From positions 434,001 to 498,000 of the forward strand of contig JANQOR010000038.1 in assembly GCA_028285685.1 (NCBI GenBank): a stretch of 64,000 bases of DNA. Reading direction: 5' to 3'. The position numbers and the translations under genes were made by a program. This document shows, piece by piece, positions 44,863 through 53,868 of the stretch. The notes under the pieces are model-generated. The model ran no database searches and was not told where the DNA came from. It worked only from the letters and a program-made list of their open reading frames with translations. This DNA comes from Cyclobacteriaceae bacterium (GTDB lineage Bacteria; Bacteroidota; Bacteroidia; Cytophagales; Cyclobacteriaceae). Positions within the stretch are counted from its first letter, which is position 1. Every line of letters begins with the position of its first letter.

Positions 44863-46842
44863 ATGAACATTTCAAAACATTTACAGCTTAGACTTTCAAT
44901 GGTGATGATCCTGTATTTGGTATGGACGAACGTTCAAGCCCAGGATCAAAGCAAAGACGAACTCCTGGAACTTTCACTTGAGGAACTGCTTGACCTTCAG
45001 GTCACCAGTGCTTCTAAGAGGGAAGAGCGCATACAGGATGCTCCGTCTGTGATTACCACGATATCAGCCCGTGAAATAGAAGATTTTGGAGGCAATAGTC
45101 TTCTTGATATCCTGTCACGCGCTGCTTCCTTCTATGATCTTTCCTCCTACGTTTTCAGGAAGAATTCCATGGGCCTCCGAGGAGATTTGACTACGCATGT
45201 GAACCCACGTATACTTTACCTTATCAATGGGCGACCGTTTCGGGAAAGTGTAATTGGTGGACAGAACATGAATATCCTCACTGCATTCCCAATATATTCC
45301 ATTAAACAGATTGAAATTATCAGAGGACCCGGATCGGTGCTGTACGGATCCAATGCATATGTTGGAGTCGTCAATATCATTACAAAAGATGGTGAAGAAC
45401 CTTCACTGGATGTGAGGGCAGGAACAGGTACATACAATGCCCGAAATGTACAGGTAAATGGAGCACGCAGGTTTGGAGATCTGGGTGTAAGCGCAGGAGT
45501 CCAATACATGAACAATGATGGATGGCGGTTTGCTGACTCCACACGTTTTTTGGGTCCGAACCGCAGCTTTGGGGAAAATGAATTGGGGGAAAATATACTC
45601 TCCTCCAACCTCCAGTTGCACTACAAAGGCTTTTCTCTTTCCAGCTTTTATGGCTCCAACGACCTTGACGGGATTGCAGCCGTCACTTCGGAACCAGTAG
45701 TTTACGAGAGCAGACGGATTTTTACGGACCTTGGATATCAAAGATTCCTCATACCTGACACGTATGAAATTCAGGCGAACATCACCTACAACCGACTGAA
45801 GGACCACTATCAGGTAGGTCTGACTGATGCATTTCAGCGCTTTCCTAAAACCGACGACTATGTGTTTGAGGTGACGAACTTCTTCACGCTTAGCGAGCAA
45901 TTTGAACTGACGGTAGGCGGATCTTATCAGCGACTAAAGGGTGAGCAGCGAAATGGGAACGATGTACTCTCAGTACCAGCATACAATTTAAACTGGTCCA
46001 ATGTCTATCTCCAGGCGGATTATCATGTCAATAACCAACTCAAATTTGTTGCAGGAGGTCAACTCAACAAAGTGGAGGGCATTGATGCGAATTTTGTGCC
46101 TCGTATTGCTGCGATTGGCACTTTTCCATCCGGATTTGGAGTAAAGGTCATGTACGGTGAGGCCTTCCGAGCACCTTATGCTGTAGAAAAAGGCATTTTT
46201 TCTCCGGCGGTCGCAGGTAATCCTGATCTAGTTCCTGAAAATATTGCCACGTTTGAAACACAGGTTTCCTATGTGAAAAACCAAGGATCTACCGTGCTAA
46301 CTTTTTTTCGAAGCAAGCAGTCAGAGATTATCGGTCGCATTCCTAACCCTACAGCTGAAACCGCGCTCTTGTATGAAAATCTGGGCGAACGTACCTCCTC
46401 AGGACTGGAGCTAGAGTCCACCTGGTCATTATCGGCAAATACCTACCTTACGGGGTCTTACTCCCTTCAGACCAATGAAGCGGATGATGGAACCAAAGAT
46501 GTCTCGAGATTACCTCGCCACATGCTGAAGGTGGGAGTTTCACATCAGTTGACAAGTTATCTCAAGCTGGCAGTTTTCAACTCACATTATTCAGCTCCTT
46601 TCGACCAAGAAAATTCTGAGAGTGGCAGAGGAGATCTGAAGGCATTTAGCTGGCTTACGGCAAGACTTGATTTCAGCGTGGCCCAACTAACCGGAGGTGA
46701 GAAACGGTACGGAATCACATTCGAGGGAGTCAATTTACTGGATGAAGAGGTCTACAATCCTGAGATTAATTTCCGGAACTACAATGCGGTGCGTAGTCAA
46801 CCGGGTCGAATGATCCTAGCTTCTGCATACCTCAAATTCTGA
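44863..46842 (+). CDS. TonB-dependent outer-membrane receptor
   Basis: 659 residues from the ATG at 44863, after which a signal peptide ends at VWTNVQAQ. The plug domain is at about 30-165: VTSASKREERIQDAPSVITTIS by parts, then IEIIRGPGSVLYGSNAYVGVVNIITKDG by parts (the canonical RGPGSxLYG signature at about 152). A 22-strand barrel follows with many amphipathic strands, ending in ASAYLKF with a terminal Phe. No CarboxypepD (SusC) domain, so it is a classic siderophore-, cobalamin- or small-ligand-type receptor. It is co-transcribed with a YfiR-like gene 6 nt after its stop. Confidence 0.87.
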   Translation: MNISKHLQLRLSMVMILYLVWTNVQAQDQSKDELLELSLEELLDLQVTSASKREERIQDAPSVITTISAREIEDFGGNSLLDILSRAASFYDLSSYVFRKNSMGLRGDLTTHVNPRILYLINGRPFRESVIGGQNMNILTAFPIYSIKQIEIIRGPGSVLYGSNAYVGVVNIITKDGEEPSLDVRAGTGTYNARNVQVNGARRFGDLGVSAGVQYMNNDGWRFADSTRFLGPNRSFGENELGENILSSNLQLHYKGFSLSSFYGSNDLDGIAAVTSEPVVYESRRIFTDLGYQRFLIPDTYEIQANITYNRLKDHYQVGLTDAFQRFPKTDDYVFEVTNFFTLSEQFELTVGGSYQRLKGEQRNGNDVLSVPAYNLNWSNVYLQADYHVNNQLKFVAGGQLNKVEGIDANFVPRIAAIGTFPSGFGVKVMYGEAFRAPYAVEKGIFSPAVAGNPDLVPENIATFETQVSYVKNQGSTVLTFFRSKQSEIIGRIPNPTAETALLYENLGERTSSGLELESTWSLSANTYLTGSYSLQTNEADDGTKDVSRLPRHMLKVGVSHQLTSYLKLAVFNSHYSAPFDQENSESGRGDLKAFSWLTARLDFSVAQLTGGEKRYGITFEGVNLLDEEVYNPEINFRNYNAVRSQPGRMILASAYLKF

Positions 46843-46847
46843 AACAA

Positions 46848-47384
46848 ATGGCTCAAATGGATAAAGCCGGTGGATTAGCCGTGCTGGGGGTAAGGATGCT
46901 CCTTTTCTGGATCTGGTTCAGCAACTGTGCTTCGTCTGCGGCTCAGTCGATAAACCCCAAGTATCAGTCGGTGTTTATCTATGGTATTACGCGGAAAATC
47001 CAATGGACTTCTGATGCAGATAAGTTTAGGATCGGTGTTGTGGGCAGGAACAAAGGGCTGCTGACAGAGTTGAATGATTTGTCACCTAGGAAGGTCGGAC
47101 TAAGGACAATAGAAGTGGAAGAGATCGACGGATTAGGAAACCTCTCCCATGATATCATTTTTATATCTGGCCGGAGTAAATCCGAACTTGATACCTACTT
47201 ATCATCTGTTAGCAGCAATACACTTGTGATGACTGAATTTGATGGAGCGATTGAAGCCGGAGCTCATATTAATTTCATAATGAATGGAGATAAAATAGCT
47301 TTCGAACTCAACGAAACTGCACTCAACAGCACTTCGCTAAGGGTATCAAATGACTTGATCCGATTGGCAGCAAGGGTTCAGTGA
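46848..47384 (+). CDS. YfiR/DUF4154-like periplasmic protein
   Basis: 178 residues with an N-terminal signal (about 1-33: VRMLLFWIWFSNCASSAAQ). The mature part matches the YfiR/DUF4154 pattern: KYQSVFIYGITRKIQWTSD near 38, FRIGVVGRNKGLLTEL near 60, and the terminal NETALNSTSLRVSNDLIRLAA. In Pseudomonas, YfiR restrains the diguanylate cyclase YfiN; in Bacteroidota it often follows a TonB receptor, as here, and precedes a kinase or cyclase. No cyclase is encoded next to it. The exact start (46848 or 46857) is uncertain. Confidence 0.75.
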   Translation: MAQMDKAGGLAVLGVRMLLFWIWFSNCASSAAQSINPKYQSVFIYGITRKIQWTSDADKFRIGVVGRNKGLLTELNDLSPRKVGLRTIEVEEIDGLGNLSHDIIFISGRSKSELDTYLSSVSSNTLVMTEFDGAIEAGAHINFIMNGDKIAFELNETALNSTSLRVSNDLIRLAARVQ

Positions 47385-47430
47385 GGTGAGGTTAGCTACA
47401 AATCCATTGGCAAGTAGTAAATAGAAACGT

Positions 47431-47631
47431 TTAGGGAAAAATACGTTTTGTGGAATTGTCCACTACCTGCCTCATTTCTAGCAATTCAATTTTGTTCCCG
47501 TTTCCAAATGCAATTCTTTCTCGATTCGCGGAAATTGCAATTGGTGGAACTCTGTCTATATGGTGAACGATTGCCAGATCCTGTTTACCTGAGTTCATAT
47601 CTTCGAATCGTTGCTTAACTTCTATGCTCAT
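47431..47631 (-). CDS. Small hypothetical protein, possible
   Basis: 66 residues (ATG at 47631) with a reasonable codon pattern and mixed composition (MSIEVKQRFEDMNSGKQDLA then a basic, Leu/Ile-rich end). No signal peptide or known domain. It lies 77 nt downstream of the methyltransferase gene on the same strand, within an otherwise empty 323-bp gap. It could be a real small gene, a decayed fragment or chance. Confidence 0.35.
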   Translation of the reverse strand: MSIEVKQRFEDMNSGKQDLAIVHHIDRVPPIAISANRERIAFGNGNKIELLEMRQVVDNSTKRIFP

Positions 47632-47707
47632 TTTTTGAAGTGCAAATCACAATCAAGGTTTTAGCTAAAAGCGTTTTAGTGCTTTTAACTTTTGTGGAAA
47701 GTAGTTT

Positions 47708-48376
47708 TTAATTCTTAGTCCATACAAGCGAATATCTCCAGAACAACTGCTTCCTGATTTCAGGGTTGCCAAGTATATCTCTGGCAACTTCATTAATGTC
47801 CTCGAAGTCCATAAAAGTGTCATCTTTCCCATGTTCGCTCCAATATTTCCTTTCAAGTTTAGAACTGAATAGTCTCTTATTGTAAATTAATTCATTGATC
47901 AAATGAAAGAATTTTGAAACCACTGATCTCCAAAATTCTCTTTTCCAGTGACTATTGTAAAGGTCGATTATTATGAGTTTTCCATTTTTCTTCAATTCAT
48001 TCTTGGATTTGACTAAGAATTTATCAAAGTCCATATGGTGGACAGTAGCAATGGATATAATTACGTCAATCGACTCCGGTTGAAATGAGAAATCAAAATA
48101 ATCTCCTTTAACAAATTTTATGTTAGTCGCACCGTATTCTGACTTTGCCTTTTCTATCATATTACCGGAAAGATCTATTCCCACAGTCTCTTCAGACCTT
48201 GAATTAATAAGATTGCATAATTCGCCATTGCCACATCCTACTTCAAGTGACGTCCCTATGGAATTGGGAATCTCTCTCATGACAAAATCAATAAAATAGT
48301 TATTATGAGTCCACCTTTTGTCTGGAAGTTGAGCAATCAAATCAAAATCGCTTTCTATTCTTTGAGTCTCTGTCAT
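47708..48376 (-). CDS. Class I SAM-dependent methyltransferase
   Basis: 222 residues from ATG 48376 (a TTG-started extension to 48403 is possible). Rossmann-like SAM site: LEVGCGNGELCNLI near 47 (motif I), GIDLSGNMIEKAK near 67, KGDYFDF near 92 (motif II/III) and IISIATVHHMDFDKFL near 105. The remainder is helical, ending in EIRKQLFWRYSLVW. This family methylates small molecules, lipids or rRNA/protein; no target is indicated by the context. It reads away from the recQ-like helicase gene. Confidence 0.75.
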   Translation of the reverse strand: MTETQRIESDFDLIAQLPDKRWTHNNYFIDFVMREIPNSIGTSLEVGCGNGELCNLINSRSEETVGIDLSGNMIEKAKSEYGATNIKFVKGDYFDFSFQPESIDVIISIATVHHMDFDKFLVKSKNELKKNGKLIIIDLYNSHWKREFWRSVVSKFFHLINELIYNKRLFSSKLERKYWSEHGKDDTFMDFEDINEVARDILGNPEIRKQLFWRYSLVWTKN

Positions 48377-48637
48377 TTTAAATTGGTAGCCAGGATCATA
48401 CAATTCTCTATCGTATCCCTTAACAGCCTATGAATGTCACTAAAAATGTCGCTCATTCCGGTAGCAATCAGAAACGAGATGAGTGTCATCAAAAGGCTTC
48501 TTTGCTCATAGCATGTGTCTAACGTAATTTACCAAACACCTCAATTTGTGAGCTTAATAGACTCAAAGTAGACCGGTTAGAATGAGGTACTTGCTGATTC
48601 TCGTCCAAAAATACGCATTGGACAAATTTCTAATTGA

Positions 48638-48667
48638 TTGTAGTGAAAAGCCCAATTGATACCTTTG
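48638..48667 (+). promoter_or_regulatory. Vegetative-type Bacteroidota promoter of the RecQ-like gene
   Basis: TTG (48638-48640), 19-nt spacer, TACCTTTG (48660-48667), a good match to -33 TTG / -7 TAnnTTTG. The start codon is 8 nt after the -7 box, implying a leaderless or nearly leaderless transcript. Confidence 0.55.
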
Positions 48668-48674
48668 ATATCAA

Positions 48675-50564
48675 ATGACATCCCCTCACCAAATACTCAA
48701 ACAATACTGGAACTACGATTCCTTTCGGCCCCTGCAGGAAGAAATCATCAAGGCCGTGCTGGACGGGAATGAAACCTTGGCGCTGCTTCCAACGGGTGGC
48801 GGGAAGTCGGTCTGCTTCCAGGTACCTGCGCTGTGTTTGGAAGGTTTATGCTTGGTGGTCTCACCTTTGATTGCATTGATGAAAGACCAAGTTCAGCAAT
48901 TACGAGATCGACGGGTGAACGCCACAGCCATCTACTCGGGCATGAGCAAACGAGAGATTGATATCACCTTGGATAACTGTATCTACGGTGAGATCAAGTT
49001 TTTATATGTCTCCCCAGAGCGGTTAAAGACGGAGCTATTCATCGAACGGGCCAAGCAGATGAACATCAGTTTGCTGGCTGTCGATGAGGCTCACTGTATC
49101 TCGCAATGGGGCTATGATTTCAGGCCTCCATACCTTGAGATAGCAGATTTCAAAAATGAACTAGACATCTCCAAAACCATTGCACTTACAGCCACCGCAA
49201 CGAAGGAGGTTAAAGAGGATATCATTTCAAAGCTCGAACTAAAGAATTGCCGGACCTTTCAAAAAAGCTTCGCCCGAAAGAACTTGTCATACTCAGTTTT
49301 TAGGCTGGAGAGCAAGCAGCAGAAATTAATTGAGGTGTTGGAAAGTGTGAGCGGGGCCAGCGTGGTGTATGTAAGAAGCCGAAAACGAACAAGGGAGATT
49401 TCTGAATTCTTGAACAGGAACGGGATCTCATCCACCTTCTATCATGCCGGGCTTAGTGGCAAGGAAAGGGATGAAAGACAAGCTGCCTGGATTATGAACA
49501 AAAAAAGAGTGGTGGTGGCTACCAATGCGTTCGGGATGGGCATTGACAAGCCTGATGTGCGGACGGTGATTCACATGGATCTGCCGGATACACTGGAAGC
49601 CTACTACCAGGAAGCTGGCAGAGCTGGACGCGATGAGAAGAAAGCGTATGCAGTAGCTCTTTATCACAAGCAAGATGAGAAGGAGTTGATTTCTCGATCT
49701 GAGAAATCGGTGGTAAGAAAGGAATACCTTAAAAGAACCTACCAGGCATTGGCAAACTATTACAAGTTGGCGATCGGAAGTCAGTCCTTTTCCAGCTTTG
49801 AATTTGATTTTGAGAAATTCACAAAGACGTACAACCTCTCGCCGATCATTACTTTCTCCTCAATTAGAAAGCTCTCTGATGAGGGATTGATCCAGGTGAC
49901 AGAGGGATTCTACGAACAATCCAGGATTAGTTTTATTTTAGAAAAACAGGACATCTACACCTATCAGGTTGCCAACCCCAAATTGGACCCGCTCTTAAAA
50001 AGTCTGATGCGTTTGTACGGAGGCGAACTTTTTGCCAACTACATTGCGATCAAGGAAAAGGAGATTGCTTCAATGCTAAAAGAGGATGTGGTCCAGGTCA
50101 GGAAGTGGCTTCATTATCTGCATGATCAGAAAATAGTTGATTACCAGGCAACTTCGGATTCACAACGGATCACATTTCTTACCCCACGTCAAGATGTTGA
50201 AAATCTTCCTATTGATAACAATCAGATTGAGTGGAGAAGAAAGTTGGCCATAGAAAAAGCAGGGGCCGTCATCGAGTATATGAATACCGATCAATGCCGC
50301 ACCAATGTTTTTCAAGTCTATTTTGATGAAAAGCCCGACGAGACTTGTGGTATTTGTGATAACGATCTGGCCAAGAAAAGGTCTGCGGATCCAATCTCCC
50401 GTGATACTCTGCTAAAACTCTTGTCTTCCACGCAACAGTCGGTGGCTACCCTGAAAGCAAAACTGCCAAACCACATGGAAGACCAAATTCTCGAAGGTCT
50501 TCGCATCTTAATTGAGGATGGAAAGGTCCGAGAAGAAAATGGGAAATTCATGTTAGTTACATGA
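48675..50564 (+). CDS. RecQ-family ATP-dependent DNA helicase
   Basis: 629 residues. Helicase core: Walker A LLPTGGGKS near 37, DEAHCISQWGYDFRP (Walker B plus aromatic-rich loop) near 139, TATATKEV near 175, VVATNAFGMGIDKPDV near 278 and QEAGRAGRDEKKA near 315. A zinc-binding/RQC-like region follows, with C in NTDQCRTNVFQVYF and CGIC near 555. Only three of the four usual zinc cysteines are visible (CGICDND replaces CGxCDxC). There is no HRDC domain at the C-terminus. 3'-5' helicase of recombination repair; whether this is the main RecQ of the cell cannot be told here. Confidence 0.88.
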   Translation: MTSPHQILKQYWNYDSFRPLQEEIIKAVLDGNETLALLPTGGGKSVCFQVPALCLEGLCLVVSPLIALMKDQVQQLRDRRVNATAIYSGMSKREIDITLDNCIYGEIKFLYVSPERLKTELFIERAKQMNISLLAVDEAHCISQWGYDFRPPYLEIADFKNELDISKTIALTATATKEVKEDIISKLELKNCRTFQKSFARKNLSYSVFRLESKQQKLIEVLESVSGASVVYVRSRKRTREISEFLNRNGISSTFYHAGLSGKERDERQAAWIMNKKRVVVATNAFGMGIDKPDVRTVIHMDLPDTLEAYYQEAGRAGRDEKKAYAVALYHKQDEKELISRSEKSVVRKEYLKRTYQALANYYKLAIGSQSFSSFEFDFEKFTKTYNLSPIITFSSIRKLSDEGLIQVTEGFYEQSRISFILEKQDIYTYQVANPKLDPLLKSLMRLYGGELFANYIAIKEKEIASMLKEDVVQVRKWLHYLHDQKIVDYQATSDSQRITFLTPRQDVENLPIDNNQIEWRRKLAIEKAGAVIEYMNTDQCRTNVFQVYFDEKPDETCGICDNDLAKKRSADPISRDTLLKLLSSTQQSVATLKAKLPNHMEDQILEGLRILIEDGKVREENGKFMLVT

Positions 50565-50681
50565 TTTTTTCTGTGTGGTTGTGCATCCTTAGGTAGTCGG
50601 GTGTGGCTTGGTGGTATCGATCGGACTGGCGTTCCAGCCTACATCTAAAATTTTGAAACTTTGCAGCTCCGGCAAGACTTG

Positions 50682-50753
50682 TAGCCCCGGCAGGAATCGA
50701 ACCTGCATCTAAAGTTTAGGAAACTTCTATTCTATCCATTGAACTACGGGGCC
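50682..50753 (-). tRNA. tRNA-Arg(CCT)
   Basis: A 72-nt cloverleaf on the minus strand. Acceptor GGCCCCG pairs with CGGGGCT (one G-T), D-arm GTTC/GAAT, anticodon stem GAAGT/ACTTT with loop TTCCTAA (anticodon CCT), T-arm GCAGG-TTCGATT-CCTGC, discriminator A. CCA is not encoded. It reads AGG codons. Confidence 0.93.
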
Positions 50754-50779
50754 AGGAATCGGCGCAAATTTAGAAAATC

Positions 50780-51901
50780 TTAATAGACCTCCTGATGTAA
50801 ATAATTTGGATATATCCGGAGATGAATTTTTTTCACCTCTTCCACAATCATATTTCTAAGATCTTCAATTCCGGTTTTGTTTTTGGCCGAGATAGCCACG
50901 GACATTCCGCCGTTTGTTGGAACTTCTTCATCAAGTAGATCGATCTTATTAAAAACTTTTATCGTTCTGATATCAGAGGCTCCGATTTCAGAAAGCGTTT
51001 GCTCAACAACCTTAATATGATCTTCATGCGAAGTACTCGAGGCATCGATGACATGCAAAAGAATATCTGCCTCCTTAACCTCCGCCAAAGTAGACTTAAA
51101 AGATTCGATCAGATCATGAGGCAGCTTTCTGATGAACCCCACTGTATCTGAGAGGAGGAAAGGCAGATTCCCGAAAACAACCTTGCGCACAGTCGAATCT
51201 ACGGTTGCAAAAAGTTCATCTTTTGCATATACTTTTTCCTTACTGAGAATTCTCATTAGGGATGATTTTCCTGCGTTGGTATAACCCACCAAAGCCACTC
51301 TAACGATTCCTTGACGTGACTTCCGCCTCGTTTCCGACTGCCGCTCTATTTTATCTAGCTTCTTCTTCAACACATTGATCTGATCTCGGATGATCCTTCG
51401 GTCCGTTTCTATTTCTTTTTCTCCGGCACCACCTCTTGTCCCTGTTCCACCTCTTTGTCGTTCAAGGTGTGTCCACATACGAGTCAACCTCGGCAGAAGG
51501 TACTGATATCTTGCAAGCTCCACCTGGGTTTTGGCCTGAGCAGTCTTTGCCCGTTTCAAAAAAATATCCAGGATCAAAAGGCTTCGATCATATATCTTGA
51601 CTTTAAGTTCCTTTTCCAGGTTTCGAAGCTGAGACGGAGATAAATCATCATCGAAAATGACTACTTCGACCTTTTCTGCTAAACAGTAGGTCTTGATTTC
51701 TTCAAGTTTGCCCTTTCCAACAAATGTTCTGGAATCTGGATGCTCTAACCTTTGAAAAAAATGGCTGAGAATATCTATCTTCAGTGTTTGTGAAAGAAAC
51801 TCAAGCTCTCCCATCAATTCCTGTAAATGCTCATCGCTGGTGGATTTAGAACCAACCGCCACGAGAATACCTCGCTCGTTCTCTTGTTTAGTTTCAAACA
51901 T
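50780..51901 (-). CDS. hflX: GTPase HflX
   Basis: 373 residues. The N-terminal HflX domain spans 1-150 (FFQRLEHPDSRTFVGKGKLEE near 45, HLERQRGGTGTRGGAGEKEIETDRR by parts near 150). The coiled linker LKKKLDKIERQSETRRKSR is followed by the G domain: G1 GYTNAGKSS near 208, G3 DTVGFI near 253 and G4 NKID near 321. The length is normal for bacterial HflX. HflX splits or rescues stalled 70S ribosomes under heat and antibiotic stress. It lies beside tRNA-Arg on the same strand and diverges from the glycosyltransferase gene. Confidence 0.93.
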   Translation of the reverse strand: MFETKQENERGILVAVGSKSTSDEHLQELMGELEFLSQTLKIDILSHFFQRLEHPDSRTFVGKGKLEEIKTYCLAEKVEVVIFDDDLSPSQLRNLEKELKVKIYDRSLLILDIFLKRAKTAQAKTQVELARYQYLLPRLTRMWTHLERQRGGTGTRGGAGEKEIETDRRIIRDQINVLKKKLDKIERQSETRRKSRQGIVRVALVGYTNAGKSSLMRILSKEKVYAKDELFATVDSTVRKVVFGNLPFLLSDTVGFIRKLPHDLIESFKSTLAEVKEADILLHVIDASSTSHEDHIKVVEQTLSEIGASDIRTIKVFNKIDLLDEEVPTNGGMSVAISAKNKTGIEDLRNMIVEEVKKIHLRIYPNYLHQEVY

Positions 51902-51955
51902 ATGTGCCTACAAAATTATAGCTTACGAAAGTTTTGAAAGGTTAATTTTTGGTTT

Positions 51956-53065
51956 GTGAAAATTGCGTTTGTTACAAATACGTCTTGGAACGTGTTCAAT
52001 TTCAGGGAAGGCCTGGTGAAATTTTTCCTTGATCGTGGAGATGAAGTGATCTCACTTGCTCCAAGAGATCAATACAGTGCTGAATTGGAAAAATGGGGCG
52101 TCCGACACATTAACACACCCCTTGATCAGACTGGAACGAATCCCTTCAAAGATTTCGGTTATCTAAGTCGAATAATGAAGATTTTTAGATCGGAAAGACC
52201 CGATGTTGCCCTTTGTTTCACCATCAAATCCAATATCTACTCTTCGCTGGCCGGCAAGATCACTGGGGTTCCCACCATCTGCAATGTTAGTGGTTTGGGC
52301 ACCGTATTCTTGGTTAGTGGTTGGCTCGGAAAAATGGCTTTAGGGCTGTATCGGCTGGCGTTTAGATACAGCTCTTATGTTTTCTTTCAAAATTCGGATG
52401 ATAAGAACCTCTTTCTAACTCATGTGGACTTAAGTAATGAAAAAGTAGGTGTTCTCCCTGGATCGGGTATCGACCTAAACAAATTTCGACCCATGGATTT
52501 GACCATTTCCAGTCCATTGAAACTACTCATGGTTGGTAGGGTCATAGAGGAAAAAGGGGTTCGCGATTTTGTAGAGGCATCCCGGACATTGAGGGAGAAA
52601 GAAATCCCTGTTCAGTTCACATTGGTCGGTGATATTGATGAAAACCACTCAAGAAGCGTCAAAAGAATTGAAGTGGATCAATGGGTAAAAGAAGGATTAA
52701 TCCAATACCTGAATCATTCAGACAATATCCAGGATCTGATGACGGATCATGAGGTGGTTGTCTTGCCATCCCACCGTGAGGGAACTTCACGTACGCTACT
52801 TGAAGGAGCCGCTCTTGGTCGTCCACTGCTAGCCTCGAATGTTCCAGGATGCAAGGAAGTGGTGAAGGATGGATTCAACGGGTTTCTATTTGAAGTGAAA
52901 AACCCAGCAAGTCTTGCAGATAAGGTTAAACTGTACATGGCTCTGAACGCTGAAGAAAGGCAGCTATTTGCCGCAAATTCCAGGAAACTGGTTGAGGAAA
53001 AATTTGATGAAACCCTGGTAATTCAGCAATACACAGAAACAATAGCCCAAATCGTCGATAAATAG
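51956..53065 (+). CDS. Glycosyltransferase family 4 protein (GT-B)
   Basis: 369 residues, starting GTG at 51956. The N-terminal acceptor domain has VTNTSWNVFNFREGLVKFF at 5-23. The C-terminal nucleotide-sugar domain has LLMVGRVIEEKGVRDFVEA near 190 and the EX7E-type segment EGTSRTLLEGAALGRPLLAS near 276. It transfers a sugar to a lipid-linked or nucleotide-linked acceptor inside the cytoplasm. It is followed by the Wza/Wzc/CpsB genes, so it is likely the first glycosyltransferase of an exopolysaccharide assembly. Sugar not predictable. Confidence 0.85.
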   Translation: MKIAFVTNTSWNVFNFREGLVKFFLDRGDEVISLAPRDQYSAELEKWGVRHINTPLDQTGTNPFKDFGYLSRIMKIFRSERPDVALCFTIKSNIYSSLAGKITGVPTICNVSGLGTVFLVSGWLGKMALGLYRLAFRYSSYVFFQNSDDKNLFLTHVDLSNEKVGVLPGSGIDLNKFRPMDLTISSPLKLLMVGRVIEEKGVRDFVEASRTLREKEIPVQFTLVGDIDENHSRSVKRIEVDQWVKEGLIQYLNHSDNIQDLMTDHEVVVLPSHREGTSRTLLEGAALGRPLLASNVPGCKEVVKDGFNGFLFEVKNPASLADKVKLYMALNAEERQLFAANSRKLVEEKFDETLVIQQYTETIAQIVDK

Positions 53066-53115
53066 AAATCTGTCTTTGATTTAGCCTATTTTTGCCGTTT
53101 TAAGACAATTCCATT

Positions 53116-53865
53116 GTGATTCGGCTCCTTTTCCTTTTTCTAGTAGTTCTCAGTAGCTGCAAAGCGTATAAGCAAGATATTTTGTTTCGGTATGATAAGA
53201 AGTTCACGAAAGAGGATTTAGCCGAAGTAACCGAGAAGGTTGAATCAAATTATGTTCTTCAGCCCAACGACATTCTTCAACTGGATGTTTTTACAAACAA
53301 GGGTGAAAGACTCATTGATCCAAATTTTGAACTTATTCAGCAGGGCGGTGGACAAGGCCAGCGCCAGAGGGATGTCCTGCAATATGTTATTCAGGCAGAT
53401 GGGAATGCGGTTTTCCCCTTGATTGGGAAATGTAATGTGGTTGGGTTGACGCTTGTTGAAGCAGAAGAAAAAATCGCAGAATTGTTCGGGGACGTATATA
53501 TAGATCCATTTGTTAAATTAAGGATAAGCAATCGACGAGTTTTTGTCTTGGGTGCCCCTGGCGGGAAAGTAATACCTCTCGTGAATGAAAATACACACCT
53601 TGTTGAAATATTGGCACTTTCACAAGGAGTCCAGGTAGGTGCGAAAGCCCAAAATATCAAGCTCATTAGGGACGATCTTGTATTCGAAATTGATTTAAGC
53701 ACCATTAGTGGTATGCAAGAAACGAACATGATAGTAGAGCCTGGTGACATAATCTACGTTGAACCTTGGAGAAGACCTTGGCTAGAGACACTACGAGATG
53801 TTTCGCCGACGTTGAGCTTAGCTACAAGTATTCTAACTTTGATAGTAGTCATACAGAATTTGTAA
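53116..53865 (+). CDS. Polysaccharide export protein (Wza/BexD family) lipoprotein
   Basis: 249 residues, GTG start at 53116. Lipoprotein signal MIRLLFLFLVVLSSC with Cys at 15. A Poly_export domain lies at about 45-140 (YVLQPNDILQLDVFTNKG, YVIQADGNAVFPLIGKC) and an SLBB-like domain at about 142-215 (VFVLGAPGGKVIPLVNE). The C-terminal segment at 228-249 (ATSILTLIVVIQNL) is a hydrophobic helix. It forms the outer-membrane or periplasmic channel for an exported polysaccharide. The next gene, encoding the Wzc-type kinase, starts 3 nt later, so they are one operon. Confidence 0.85.
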   Translation: MIRLLFLFLVVLSSCKAYKQDILFRYDKKFTKEDLAEVTEKVESNYVLQPNDILQLDVFTNKGERLIDPNFELIQQGGGQGQRQRDVLQYVIQADGNAVFPLIGKCNVVGLTLVEAEEKIAELFGDVYIDPFVKLRISNRRVFVLGAPGGKVIPLVNENTHLVEILALSQGVQVGAKAQNIKLIRDDLVFEIDLSTISGMQETNMIVEPGDIIYVEPWRRPWLETLRDVSPTLSLATSILTLIVVIQNL

Positions 53866-53868
53866 AAA

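Noticed and set aside
45403-45900. 165-codon frame on the minus strand inside the TonB receptor gene
   Set aside because: Antisense shadow of a clearly coding barrel region.
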